Of a DNA stretch of 64,000 nt, positions 54,715 to 64,000 are shown piece after piece. Position 1 is the stretch's first letter. Every line of letters begins with the position of its first letter. The DNA lies in the NCBI GenBank assembly GCA_951217055.1, contig OX578281.1, forward strand, positions 10,136,447 through 10,200,446. Direction: 5' to 3'. The position numbers and the translations under genes were made by a program. The notes below the pieces were generated by a model. The model was not told the origin of the DNA and searched no databases. It saw only the letters and a program-made list of their open reading frames with translations. The stretch is from Gerris lacustris (lineage: Eukaryota > Arthropoda > Insecta > Hemiptera > Gerridae).

Positions 54715-55370
54715 CTTCTTTAGACTGTTAATCTCCTTATAAAATACAGAGGGGAGTAACAATCTAAATAAGGTGTACGGAATGTTCATCTTTAGACTGT
54801 TACTCCCCTTAAAAAACAGAGGGGAGTAACAATCTAAACAAGGTATAGGAATGTTATTCTTTAGACTGTTACTCTCCTTATAAGAAAAACAGAGGGGAGT
54901 AGCAATCTAAACAAGGTATACGGAAAGTTCTTCTTTAGACTGTTACTCCCCTTAAAAAACAGAGGGGAGTAACAATCTAAACAAGGTATAGGAATGTTAT
55001 TCTTTAGACTGTTACTCCCCTTATAAAAAAAACAGAGGGGAGTAACAATCTAAACAAGGTATACGGAATGTTCTTCTTTAGGCTGTTACTCTCCTTAAAA
55101 AAAAACAGAGGGGAGTAACAATCTAAATAAGGTGTACGGAATGTTCATCTTTAGATTGTTATTCCCCTTAAAAAAACAATGGGGAGTAACAATCTAAACA
55201 AGGTATACGGAATGTTCTTCTTTAGGCTGTTACTCCCCTTAAAAAAACAATGGGGAGTAACAATCTAAACCAGGTATTCGGAATGTTCTTCTTTAGACTT
55301 TTACTCCCCTTATAAAAAAAACAGAAGGGAGTGACAATCTAAACAAGGTATACGGAATGTTCTTTTGACC
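54715..55370. repeat. Tandem array of about nine 72-bp hairpins
   Basis: Each unit reads TTTAGACTGTTACTCCCCTT, an A-rich loop with ACAGAG, then GGGGAGTAACAATCTAAA and a spacer (CAAGGTATACGGAATGTTC). Unit starts are at about 54721, 54793, 54862, 54936, 55005, 55079, 55152, 55223 and 55294, a spacing of 69-74 bp. Each unit folds into an approximately 18-bp stem. The same stem terminates the longer fold-back elements elsewhere in the window. Confidence 0.9.
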
Positions 55371-55852
55371 AGTACTCCCCACATTTTTAAATGTCTAAAA
55401 CAGATATGTGTCTTGGAATTTTGGAAATTCAGTGACATAAAAAAAATTCCGTTCCCCAGAACAATAGCATAGCTTCTCGGAAGCGAAATATGTATGCGCT
55501 AAATACACATATCAATGAACTTTGTGAAGGGAATAGATTAGTCCGGGGGGGGGGGGGACTGATTTATGAGTTTTTCGACCCTAGTGCAATATTTTTTGTG
55601 TTATTCAAGGGAAGAACTGCAGTGTAAACTGTTATCACAAAGGATGGGGTCATGTTCACTGGAAGTCATATTTATTTTGTGGCTTCCCCGAGATTCTCTT
55701 TAAACATAAATCAAAATGCGAGATTGATTATTTTTTTTTTTAACTGTAATTTTGTTTCTCGAATTCAACTTCTAAAAAATTATTTAAAAATCACCAGAAT
55801 TAAGTGCGTGTAAAAGTACCCCCCAGGTGAATGTAGAACCTATAGGGCTCAT
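55371..55852. other. Unassigned stretch
   Basis: Contains a short family C-like remnant (AACAGATATGTGTCTTGG near 55400) and a 13-bp G-run at 55545-55557. No gene was recognised. Confidence 0.35.
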
Positions 55853-56078
55853 TCACACTGGGATTCCTTGCGGATTTCGGTCGCCGAAAACGCTTAGCTA
55901 ACAACAACGCTTGGAAAAATGCCCGAGTCGGCTCGGTCTCGCTCAGTCTCGCTCGGCCCGGTCTCACTCAGCGATTAATGTGAATAGACCCATGCTAATA
56001 CATTGCTAATACATGTATTTGCTTCTCAAGCGAAATCGGTCTCGCTCGGTCTCGCACGCAGTGTGAAAGCCGCCTTAA
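55853..56078. mobile_element. Possible MITE with TTCACACTG ends
   Basis: The left end AGGGCTCATTCACACTG and the right end CAGTGTGAAAGCCGCCTT are loosely inverted. The interior has CTCGGTCTCGCTC-type repeats and an internal TTAATGTGAATAGACCC. No clear target duplication. Confidence 0.4.
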
Positions 56079-56308
56079 GCTACTGTTATTGCGACAACTT
56101 TTATCTTTGTATTAGTGAAAAACTTAATAGATTCAATTTATCTTGTTTTCTAACATTAATTTTCAGCACCTTTATTTGAAATCGAATGTCTTAATTAATT
56201 ATAATATTTTATTTTAAAAAAAACTCGATATAAAATTAAATTATATTGTTTCTGAGCAATTGTGCTGTTAATTTAAAATCTATTTACTTCCTGATCATCT
56301 TCATTTTT

Positions 56309-56680
56309 AGGGTTCCGTTTCCTTTGGTAAAACCAAAAAAAGAATCCCTTATTATTTTGTTCCTGTGTCTGTCTGTCTGTCACTCTGTAACCAATAACTT
56401 TTGAATCACAGCAAGAGATACAAACAAGAAACTTTGCAGTTAAATATCGTTTAGACACGCACACAGGGAATATATATGGAACTCAAAATTATCAGCTGTT
56501 CTAATTTAAAATGGCAGATAATTCATGTCTCGCGAAAAACATATTGTTTTCGCGGATATCACATGAAAGGTATTGAAGAGTAGATTACATAAATATATAA
56601 CACTACGGATACCGTTTAATTTTTCATGCAATTTTGTCAATAACATCAACATTTTACGTGTCCCCCCCCCCCCCCCCCCA
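56309..56680 (+). repeat. Family E repeat
   Basis: AGGGTTCCG head with TTTGGTAAAACCAAAA and ATCCCTTAT, then CTGTCTGTCTGTCACTCTG and AACTTTTGAATCACAG, ending at an 18-bp C-run (56662-56679). Confidence 0.65.
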
Positions 56681-56853
56681 TAAAACTATACTATTGCTGT
56701 TAAAAATATAAAAAACTAAAAAGAGTACAATTTACCTGTATAATTCTTATATCATTTACGATTCTCCGATTTGTATTATTTAAATAATTTGAATATTTTC
56801 ATCCTTTTTTTTAAACGAGGGGGAGATTATTGCAGTATAAATTTTTTCTCCCA

Positions 56854-57003
56854 GCCAAATTTAAAAGATCTAAAGAAATATTATCATAATTATTTTAATG
56901 CAGCTGAGAGTCTGCAGAAGAGTATGCAGAGATTTCATCTTGATAAAAAATTTGTTATTTCGCAGACTCCTCAGTCTTCAACTGCAGGTTTAAAATTAGA
57001 ATA
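56854..57003 (+). CDS. Candidate terminal coding exon, unknown protein
   Basis: A strong acceptor (TTTTTTCTCCCAG) is followed by 50 open codons ending in a stop: PNLKDLKKYYHNYFNAAESL, then QKSMQRFHLDKKFVISQTPQ and SSTAGLKLE. Its charged, helix-prone composition is unlike the surrounding repeats, and it could be a last exon or a relic of one. No upstream partner exon and no family was recognised. Confidence 0.28.
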
Positions 57004-57241
57004 ATTTACATGGTCTGTTCAGTGCACAGAATACAAGAAAGGACCCACTTGTTGCGAAATGGATTCAGCGGTGGAAATCAGGGGGGGGGGGGGGGGGGGC
57101 TCCTTCCACTAACACTCCACCTTTCTCAAACAATGCAACTGCCTGGAAAAGGACATAAAGTACTTCTCATATAGTATTTACTAATTACATTCGCCAGACG
57201 CCCAGACCTATAAACAATACTTAATTGAGCTTGACTGAACT

Positions 57242-57440
57242 TAATTTACCTTTTTATTTACTAATATTTCTTTCGAACTCACCGTACGTTCTTTATTGGT
57301 TAATTTACCTTTTTTATTATTTAATAATATTTCTTTCGAACTCACCGTACGTTCTTCATTGGTTGATTTACCTTTTTATTTACTAATATTTCTTTCGATC
57401 TCACCGTAGGTACTTAATTGATTAATTTACCTTTTCATTC
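57242..57440 (+). repeat. 60-bp tandem repeat, 3.5 copies
   Basis: The unit includes TAATTTACCTTTTTATTTAC, TAATATTTCTTTCGAACTC and ACCGTACGTTCTTTATTGG; successive starts are about 60 bp apart (57242, 57300, 57362, 57422). Confidence 0.85.
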
Positions 57441-57896
57441 ATTTATTTTTATTCCGAGCTCACAGCTGTTAACGGAACAAGCATTGTGAACTGAAAAACG
57501 CATTTTGCTTCCAAGCTTACCGAAGTTCGGAAACTATGTGATCATTCTGAAAAACGAAAATATTTTATGTCTCTGATTTCAAAAATTCCAAGACAGAAAT
57601 CCGTTTCAGACACCAAGGAACATTTTTGATTCCGTGTTTATCTGTCGGTCTTTAAAATCAATATCGACCAAACCGTTTACGAGTAATAATATTATTTTTT
57701 AAGTTTTTATAATTTTTTGGGGGGTGACGCCCCGAAATTTGGTGTCAAAATTCATTTCTCGATTTCGCCTCGGGGTATAATATTTCTGGAAATATATGCC
57801 AAATTTCGTCACAATTGGTGGGGTAGTTAAGGCTCTGATGAAGAAACTCCCTTACATTTAATTAGCCGCTGCCCCGGGCTGCTAAATCACAGATGC

Positions 57897-58295
57897 CTTA
57901 TCGGAATGGTTGCCTCTCCGAAGTAGGCAACCATTCCGATAAGAAAACTAAACGATATATCCATCAACAAGGTGTTAGCATTCTTCTCCTCTCCGAAGGA
58001 GGCAACCATTCCGATAAGAAAACTAAACGATATATCCATCAACAAGGTATTAGCATTCTTCTCCTCTCCGAAGTAGGCAACCATTCCGATAAGAAAACTA
58101 AACGATATATCCATCAACAAGGTGTTAGCATTCTTCTCCTCTCCGAAGGAGGCAACCATTCCGATAAGAAAACTAAACGATATATCCATCAACAAGGTAT
58201 TAGCATTCTTCTCCTCTCCGAAGTAGGCAACCATTCCGATAAGAAAACTAAACGATATATCCATCAACAAGGTGTTAGCATTCTGTCAAGGCATC
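57897..58295 (+). repeat. 75-bp tandem repeat, five copies, preceded by a 19-bp-stem hairpin
   Basis: AGGCAACCATTCCGATAAG starts units at 57925, 58000, 58075, 58150 and 58225. Two positions alternate strictly between units (GAAGTA/GAAGGA and GGTGTT/GGTATT), giving an A-B-A-B-A pattern, so the real duplicated unit is a 150-bp dimer. Immediately before, 57897-57915 is the exact reverse complement of the unit start, forming a hairpin with a 9-base loop (CTCCGAAGT). Both strands are open across the array only because 75 is a multiple of three. Confidence 0.93.
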
Positions 58296-59019
58296 ACACT
58301 GTTGAAGGAGTAGAGGGTGCATAAATTAATAGAGGGAGCACCTTCTGCAACCCGGGTTCGTTCAAAGGACCCACATAAGGGTCTATGTCTTCGAAGTTAA
58401 GTTCCCCCCGGTTTAAAAAAAAAACCAAAAAAATGTAGGATATGGATATAACTTTAAGTACAAGACAAATTTTGACATATGTTAACTCTCGCCTTGTAGA
58501 CTCGATAGTCCTATGACATAGACTGACATGATAGTTCTATCATGGGAGTTTGGGAGAACTATATCACCGTGTAAACGGGGCTTTAATGTCAAATACTTTT
58601 AGAGACAACTACAAAGTAAAGACACTTTCACAATCCCTGAAAATTTATTTGACAAAAAAAAAAAATTATCTTTTGAAAGGAAAAAAAGTAACATATTTTA
58701 ACAGCAATATTGTAGTAGCTGTTCCTAAGTTGTGATATTTACTTTTAGTAGCTAGGAGCACGAAAGTACGTCTTTGTCCGTGACAATAAGAAATAAAATA
58801 TCTTCTATTATTCATAAAAATTCTATCAAAGTAGATAAGAACTGACGGTAAAGGTATTAGGAATATTTATTTATTAGCGCTATTCAAATAACTAAGGAGA
58901 CATAAAGCAATGTGCAAGTTGCACTGGAGTTCACCAGAGTTCAAGTCTAAATATTGAATATTTTGATTGTTGCTTATTCTACATCTGATTTAAAAATAAA
59001 CTTTCATTTCATTTTTAAT
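58296..59019. other. Unassigned stretch
   Basis: Contains CCCGGGTTCGTTCAAAGG near 58351, which resembles a pol III B box but has no tRNA fold around it. Otherwise AT-rich with no recognised gene. Confidence 0.35.
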
Positions 59020-59024
59020 AAAAT

Positions 59025-60321
59025 AGTCCAGTGCAATTAGACATTGCACTTCGGAAAAATTAGGGGAAAGCTGAATTTTGGCACGAACCTTGATATTGCG
59101 GTTCTAAACAAAATGTCAAAAGTCCCCATTGATCCGAGTGCCGCTAAAAGAACTACGCGGGGTCAAAGGTCATCAAAATCTGTTTTTGTGAATATCTCAT
59201 TAACGGTCACGTTTACAGTAAAAATACAAGTAATCAAATTTGTAGCTTAGAACATTTCCTACAAAAAAGATCTCATGATTTTTATTCATAGGTGTAACGG
59301 TTTTGGAGATAATTCGATTTATAGAGTTGTTCCAAATTTGTTCAAAAATGTTTCAAATTTCAGAGTTGGAGTTCAAGTTTGTTCTTGATGGATTTTATGA
59401 ATTATTTCAAAATGTTAGGACCAGCCGTTATATAGTGGTTGGGGGCGAGTGGATTTTTTTGGTATATTTTAACTTATTAAACCAATAAAGAATGCAAAAT
59501 TCAAAAAAGCATATATATATTTGTATCCTACTCTTTAGCAGCTTTCATTTGATACCCCAGTCGAAAATTAAAAAAATATAAAATTTTGAGTTAACCACAT
59601 TTTTGCGAATTGCGAATTGCGCATGCGCATATTCAATTTTAATTTGTGAATATTTTTGTCTGTGCTTGGTTCAAAAAGTTGACCCAGTGTTTCAAATTTC
59701 ACATCACCCTCGGCATACCTTATCTTGCACTTTACCTCTAAGGTGGTGTGGAAAGGAGTGCACGTTTCATGATAAATAATAAAGTAAATTGAGGTTATCT
59801 CCAAAACCGTTACACCTACGAATAAAAGTCATGAGACCATTTTTGTAGGCTATGTTCTAAACTACAAATTTAATTACTTGTATTTTTTCAGTAAACGTGA
59901 GCGTTAATGAGATATTCACAAAAAACCGATTTTGATGACCTTTGATCCAGCGTAGTTCTTTTAGCGGCACTCGGATCAATGGGGACTTTTGACATTTTGT
60001 TTAGAACCGCAATATGAAGGTTCATGCCAAAATTCAGCTTTCCCCTAATTTTTCCCAAGTTGAGCCTTTTTAGGGTTTCGTTGGTAAAACCAAAAAAAAA
60101 GAAACCCTTATAGTTTCGTTCCTGTGTCCGTCTGTCACTCTGTACGGTTCCAATAACTTTTGAACCAAAAGAGATAAAAACGTGAAACTTTCCAATATAA
60201 AAGATCGTTTTGACGCGCACACAGGAAAAATATAGCGAACTCAATATTATCAGCTGTTCAAATTCAAAATGGCGGATAATTCACGTCGCAAAAAATTTTT
60301 TTTGACTAATTGCACTGGACT
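59025..60321. mobile_element. Large inverted-repeat (fold-back) element, 1.3 kb
   Basis: The terminal repeats AGTCCAGTGCAATTAG (59025) and CTAATTGCACTGGACT (ends 60321) are exact inverses, and AAAAT flanks both (59020-59024, 60322-60326). Inside, arms of about 270 bp are inverted (59050-59320 and 59790-60058; for example GTCCCCATTGATCCGAGTG versus CACTCGGATCAATGGGGAC). The centre carries reversed family G sequence. The right arm is separated from its terminal repeat by a family E insertion (about 60068-60303). Confidence 0.78.
60068..60303 (+). repeat. Family E repeat nested in the fold-back element
   Basis: AGGGTTTCGTTGGTAAAACC with GAAACCCTTATAG head, GTCCGTCTGTCACTCTG, GACGCGCACACAGG and AAAATGGCGGATAATTCACG in family order. 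Confidence 0.7.
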
Positions 60322-60434
60322 AAAATATATAAATCGATTTTATTTTTTCAAACGTATTTAACTATTTCAGTTAAAAGTTCTCCTTTTAAAATAAAATAGT
60401 TCTTACTATCAATTGTGAGAACAATTCTTGGTAC

Positions 60435-60985
60435 TTCTTTATAATATTGTTACTCCCCTACGTTGGTTTTGAGCTGTTTAAATGAAACAATCGTAAAGTT
60501 GGCTCAGAGCTTTTTTACCAGGTGCGCAGACAGTGAAAACCCATTATTAGCCGATCTTTCTAGGCATCTGGACCCAATAGTAGTCCCACGTCGACACAAA
60601 ACTCTTGGCTTCCGATTAGCGAATTATAATTCTTAGAATTATTTAATTATTAAGTTTTGTTATGTGTAGAAGGTTTTTTTAAAATATTTTTTCCTACTCA
60701 TTAAGTATCTTGTATGTAACTTATTAATTTGACATAGTAGAATTAGACAGACATAAAGCTATATCTGTAAAATAACTGCATCTGTAAAAATTTTGTAAAT
60801 ACATTGTATATATATTTTATAGAAAATAAACATTACTACTACTACTAAATGTTGGTTTTGAATAAAAATTACATTGACTAAATAACTATTAAGAAAAGGG
60901 GATGTTTAGTTCAATGTAGTTTGAGACAAAGGAATATCCAACTTTTGTTTTGATAAGGGGAGTAACAGTCTAAAGAAGTGCCAAA
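60435..60985. mobile_element. Long GTTACTCCCC fold-back element, interrupted
   Basis: TTGTTACTCCCCTACG near 60448 is matched by GGGGAGTAACAGTCTAAAG near 60957. Between them is the family interior (GACTAAATAACTATTAAG, AAAGGAATATCCAACTTTTG) plus an insertion of about 370 bp (60480-60850) ending in a (CTA)n tract, which may be an unidentified SINE. Confidence 0.55.
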
Positions 60986-61009
60986 TTCTATTACTTCCAA
61001 AATCTAGTT

Positions 61010-61635
61010 AATATTTTTATCTACGATTGATACGAAATATATACATTATATCTCTGTTTAGATGCGTAGAAAGTGATTATTTACGTACTTGTATTCATTG
61101 CGCATGCGCATCTCATAGTTCTGAACAATTCCTCTTCTTTACCACGCTAAGAAGCGGTAACGAAGAGGAATTCTTCAGCTTTACGCACGATTAGCGAGTT
61201 TGTTTACATTTAACAAAACTAATTTGCTATTCTTTTATTAAAGTAACTGTTTATATCGAGTTTTTAGTGAAAAACAATGAATGAATCAAGTGGCTTTGAC
61301 GAAAATGTAGAGAATAATACTCCTCCAGAAATAATTAATTCGGCAAAAAATACAACTCAAGAATTAATGCCATCTTTATCAAGAGAGAGTTACGAACTTA
61401 CATACAGCAAGTTTATTTTTTTCTGTATTTATTATTTAAATCTAACAATCGTAGATAAAGTACGGTACGCAACACGTGCGAAAACGGCATTTTGCATTGC
61501 TCGTGTGGTTTTACTACCCTCGCTTTCGCTCGGGTGCAAACTCCACACTAGCATGCAAAATGCTACTTTCCGCACTCGACGCGTAATGTACTATTATAAC
61601 TTCATACTTGTTCGCACCCCGTTGTAGCATGTACT
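61010..61635 (+). mobile_element. Dispersed element with tyrosine-recombinase-like exon, copy 2
   Basis: Opposite orientation to 24575-25162. ATCTACGATTG (61018) and CAATCGTAGAT (about 61447) bound the exon-bearing core. The shared outer part, with TTTTACTACCCTCGC and GTGCAAACTCCACAC, follows. A perfect NRF-1-type site lies at 61099. Confidence 0.6.
61277..61430 (+). pseudogene. Truncated tyrosine-recombinase-like first exon, copy 2
   Basis: MNESSGFDENVENNTPPEI then NTTQELMPSLSRESYELTYS, matching copy 1 at about two thirds of positions. The frame continues to 61627 but loses resemblance after YSKF. The difference pattern (synonymous and conservative changes) suggests both derive from a once-coding exon. 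Confidence 0.45.
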
Positions 61636-61674
61636 TTTATCAATTATTGTCATCAATACAAATATGCTACTTCT

Positions 61675-61965
61675 TTAGGTTGTTACTCCCCAGTTTTTTT
61701 TTTTTTTTGTTTTGTTTTTTTTCTTTCTTTCATATAAGTGAATTTAATTATTTATACATTCCTTTGTCTCAATAATTATTACGACAAATGGATGTTTAGT
61801 CCTATGGACTTTGGGACAAAAGAATATCACACTTCTGATCAACTTTTCTGTTTATAAGGGGAGTGACAGTCTAAAGAAGAACATACCGTACACCTTTTAG
61901 ATTGTTACTCCCTTCTGTTTTTTTTTTATAAAGGGAGTAGCAGTCTGAAGTCTGAAGAAGTGTCT
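61675..61965. mobile_element. GTTACTCCCC fold-back element
   Basis: CTTCTTTAGGTTGTTACTCCC near 61673, GGGGAGTGACAGTCTAAAG near 61858, then a second short hairpin (TTTAGATTGTTACTCCC...GGGAGTAGCAGTCTGAAG). The interior has GGATGTTTAGTCCTATG as in the other long members. Confidence 0.6.
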
Positions 61966-62389
61966 ACTTTTTACTTTCTCTTGTACATAGTATGAATTAA
62001 GAGGAAGTATTGTGATGGCGCGAGAATTCAATTTTGAGATTTTTATGTACTTACACGTTTTGAGGTCCCGTGAGTCCAATGTCGTTCTGCCATATGTTTC
62101 TGTCATCATTGTAGACGCGTGGAGTCTGAACTACTGGGCCAAATTTGATGAAATTTGGTATACAGGTTCAGAAAAATCATACCCCGAGGTGAAATTGAGA
62201 AATTCATTTGAGCTCCAAATTTGTGGGCAGAACCTCCCAAAAACTCATTGAAAAAAAAATAAAATATTTTTCGAAAACGCTTCCGACGATTTTGACTAAA
62301 ATGTAGTCCATTTAAATACGAATCTAACGATATAAGCCGTTTTCCCGGGAAAAATCTAGTTCCTGATAAAATAATTTTAAACGCGGATG
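61966..62389. other. Dispersed-module remnant without a gene
   Basis: Contains GGGCCAAATTTGATGAAATT and GGTATACAGGTTCAG, the core wording shared by the hairpin-headed repeat families, but no recognisable head. Confidence 0.4.
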
Positions 62390-62425
62390 GAGAGAGCCGG
62401 GGTTTGATTCCCCGCCGAGAAGAAG
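62390..62425 (+). other. tRNA-like T arm (B box), SINE fragment
   Basis: GCCGGGGTTTGATTCCCCGC forms a perfect T-stem and loop with a B-box-like core. No matching acceptor stem or D arm was found, so it is a fragment and not a tRNA gene. A similar isolated B box (CCTGGTTCGATC) lies near 31370. Confidence 0.4.
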
Positions 62426-62429
62426 TTAT

Positions 62430-64000
62430 TTTTATGATATATTTTGATAATATATTACACAATTATTAAATGTAACAACGAATACTAAAAATATCTAATA
62501 AATGGGAAACACTGGACCAACAAATGATGTACTTTTGTATAGAAAAGTTAGTCTGAGTTGTCTTGGACCGATTTTGTGCTCCTAAACTCATCGGCATCGA
62601 AAACTACGTCAATTCTTCGGCATTATGCGGCTTGGCGATTTTCAAATCTTATATTGTGCCCTTATAGACAAGAAGGTTTCCGACCCCTGAATTTAATATT
62701 TTTTTTGATATCCCTAGAATAGTTTTTATCGTAATTTTACAATTATATTTTTTTAATAAAAATTCACATTTAAATTTAAATATCAAATTGCAGTAAAACA
62801 AGTTTGAAATATTGTATTTTATTTCGAATGTTCAATTACAGTGGCTAGTACACAATCTCTTGACACAGATAATACAAAACATAATTTGCATTATATGTAT
62901 TTGTAATACTAAATTGAACGATAGAATCATAATAAATTATACTGCATCGTACCTTATAGATACACATAGATTGCTTTTAGTCGCAAATCAGAATTGCGAA
63001 CCATCTGTGGCACCTACTATGATATTTTACGTTCAAGTATATGTTTAAAATAAGTGCTACCAATGTGCTTTTGTAGGTAAATTATTAAGGGTGTTCTGTT
63101 GATATCATGTGATGTCTACCGTTTAGAGGTTTTGTCCTCCAAGAAGGGGTGAAAGAACTCTCTATTGATTTTGCCGCATTCCATTCCATAATTTAATTTC
63201 GGTAAACATCTAGATATAAATTTGTGGTGAAAATTAAAAAGATAATCATCTTTCTCTCTTAATTGTATTTTAAGGTTTCTTTTTTTAAAAATAAGTTTTT
63301 TGGTTTTAATAACTCAAAACCTTAATGGAGCACGTAATTCTTGCAAGTTGTCGAGATTAGAGTAAAGAATTGAAAATTTGAGACATGCGCAAACGAAAGA
63401 TTTGTCTCGTACAAAACCCTCAATTGTGCATTCATTATTAATGTTTCAAATTTAATTAAAAAAAAAAAAAACTTGTCTATTATTTGAACACTGCAGCTTA
63501 ATTATTTAAAGTTGTAGATTAATTAATCATTTTTTATTTTAGTCGCCATATATAAGCTCACTTATTTTATGAAGTTGTTCAATGTATAACATTACCACAG
63601 TTTTTTTCAGAAGTAGAGGGGGAAATATAAGACATGCGCAATCGTCTGACTCTTCTCGTGCATTCCTTCTATAATTAATTAAGGAGAATTCCTCATAAAT
63701 ATCTCTAGCACGCTGTAATTTAGTTATAATGTTCTTTTTAATTTTTTTACTAAATTTTTTTAAAGTAATAACTAGAGTGCACAAAAAAATCTCAGTATCG
63801 CTTTATAATAATTCTGATAATTATTTTTGTATATTTATGATTATAAGTTATTTTATTAACCGCAAATAATAGGGAATTTACTGTAATAATTTTTAGAAAG
63901 TTATGAAACCTTTATTTCATACTAAAAAAGGCGTTTCAAATACGATATTAAACTTTTTCATGTGATACAACAACGATTACAAAAATAATTCGACTGGAGC
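62430..64000. other. AT-rich stretch at the right edge, no recognised genes
   Basis: The phrase GACATGCGCAA appears twice (63382, 63632), followed by similar sequence (GTCTCGTACAAAACCC, CTTCTCGTGCATTCC), suggesting a diverged direct repeat of about 250 bp. No exon of the potassium channel was recognised. Confidence 0.4.

Noticed and set aside
57887..58324. Two overlapping coding frames of 127 and 143 codons
   Set aside because: They exist on both strands only because the 75-bp tandem unit is a multiple of three; there is no sign of coding selection.

Overview
The window looks like nuclear DNA of an arthropod, most likely an insect; a hemipteran is only a guess. Genes are split by GT-AG introns and the background is strongly AT-rich. 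Class I and class II transposons are nested in one another, and three animal protein-coding genes are recognisable. No bacterial operons, rRNA operons or CRISPR arrays are present.

Genes. (1) On the minus strand, four exons (11257 down to about 2781) encode the N-terminal CS/p23-like half of a very-long-chain (3R)-3-hydroxyacyl-CoA dehydratase of the HACD3/hpo-8 type. The membrane-spanning catalytic half must lie beyond the left edge. (2) Divergently, on the plus strand, a non-coding first exon (about 11480-11731) is followed by two long coding exons, 13950-15963 and 17530-21791. They join in frame to give a 2091-residue protein with about 31 C2H2 zinc fingers and three SUMO-interaction-like motifs. 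About 230 bp separate the two divergent genes, so a shared bidirectional promoter is likely. (3) On the plus strand, 34454-34529 is the first coding exon (76 nt) of an ERG-type (KCNH2/seizure) potassium channel. No later exon was recognised, so 34.5-64 kb is probably the first intron of that gene.

Repeats, left to right. 0.5-2.4 kb: an internally deleted hAT transposon with a perfect 8-bp target duplication. 3.1-4.7 kb: two pogo-like MITEs, one carrying a tRNA-derived SINE with a 13-bp target duplication. 4.9-7.6 kb: a composite element carrying a GGCGAGCGTAGCGAGCC minisatellite; a second copy lies at 51.8-54.2 kb. 7.9-9.3 kb: a possible LTR-like insertion. 11.8-13.7 kb: a LINE endonuclease fragment split by a 1.1-kb terminal-inverted-repeat element. 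24.2-24.5 kb: a 29-bp minisatellite. 24.6-33.5 kb: several families of short repeats, including a truncated Jockey-like LINE flanked by a 123-bp duplication. 35-50 kb: a Helitron, MITEs, (TA)n tracts and more dispersed modules. 50.6-51.5 kb: a second truncated LINE with a 49-bp duplication. 54.7-55.4 kb: a tandem array of hairpins. 57.9-58.3 kb: a 75-bp tandem repeat open on both strands. 59.0-60.3 kb: a large inverted-repeat element.

The most notable structure is a set of at least seven dispersed repeat families that differ in sequence but share one layout: a 5' hairpin head, a GTCT-type microsatellite, a block around AAATTTGG, and AAGATGGCGGC motifs (which match the YY1/Pho binding consensus). 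Chimeras between families occur. All boundaries and identifications were made by eye, without alignment tools.
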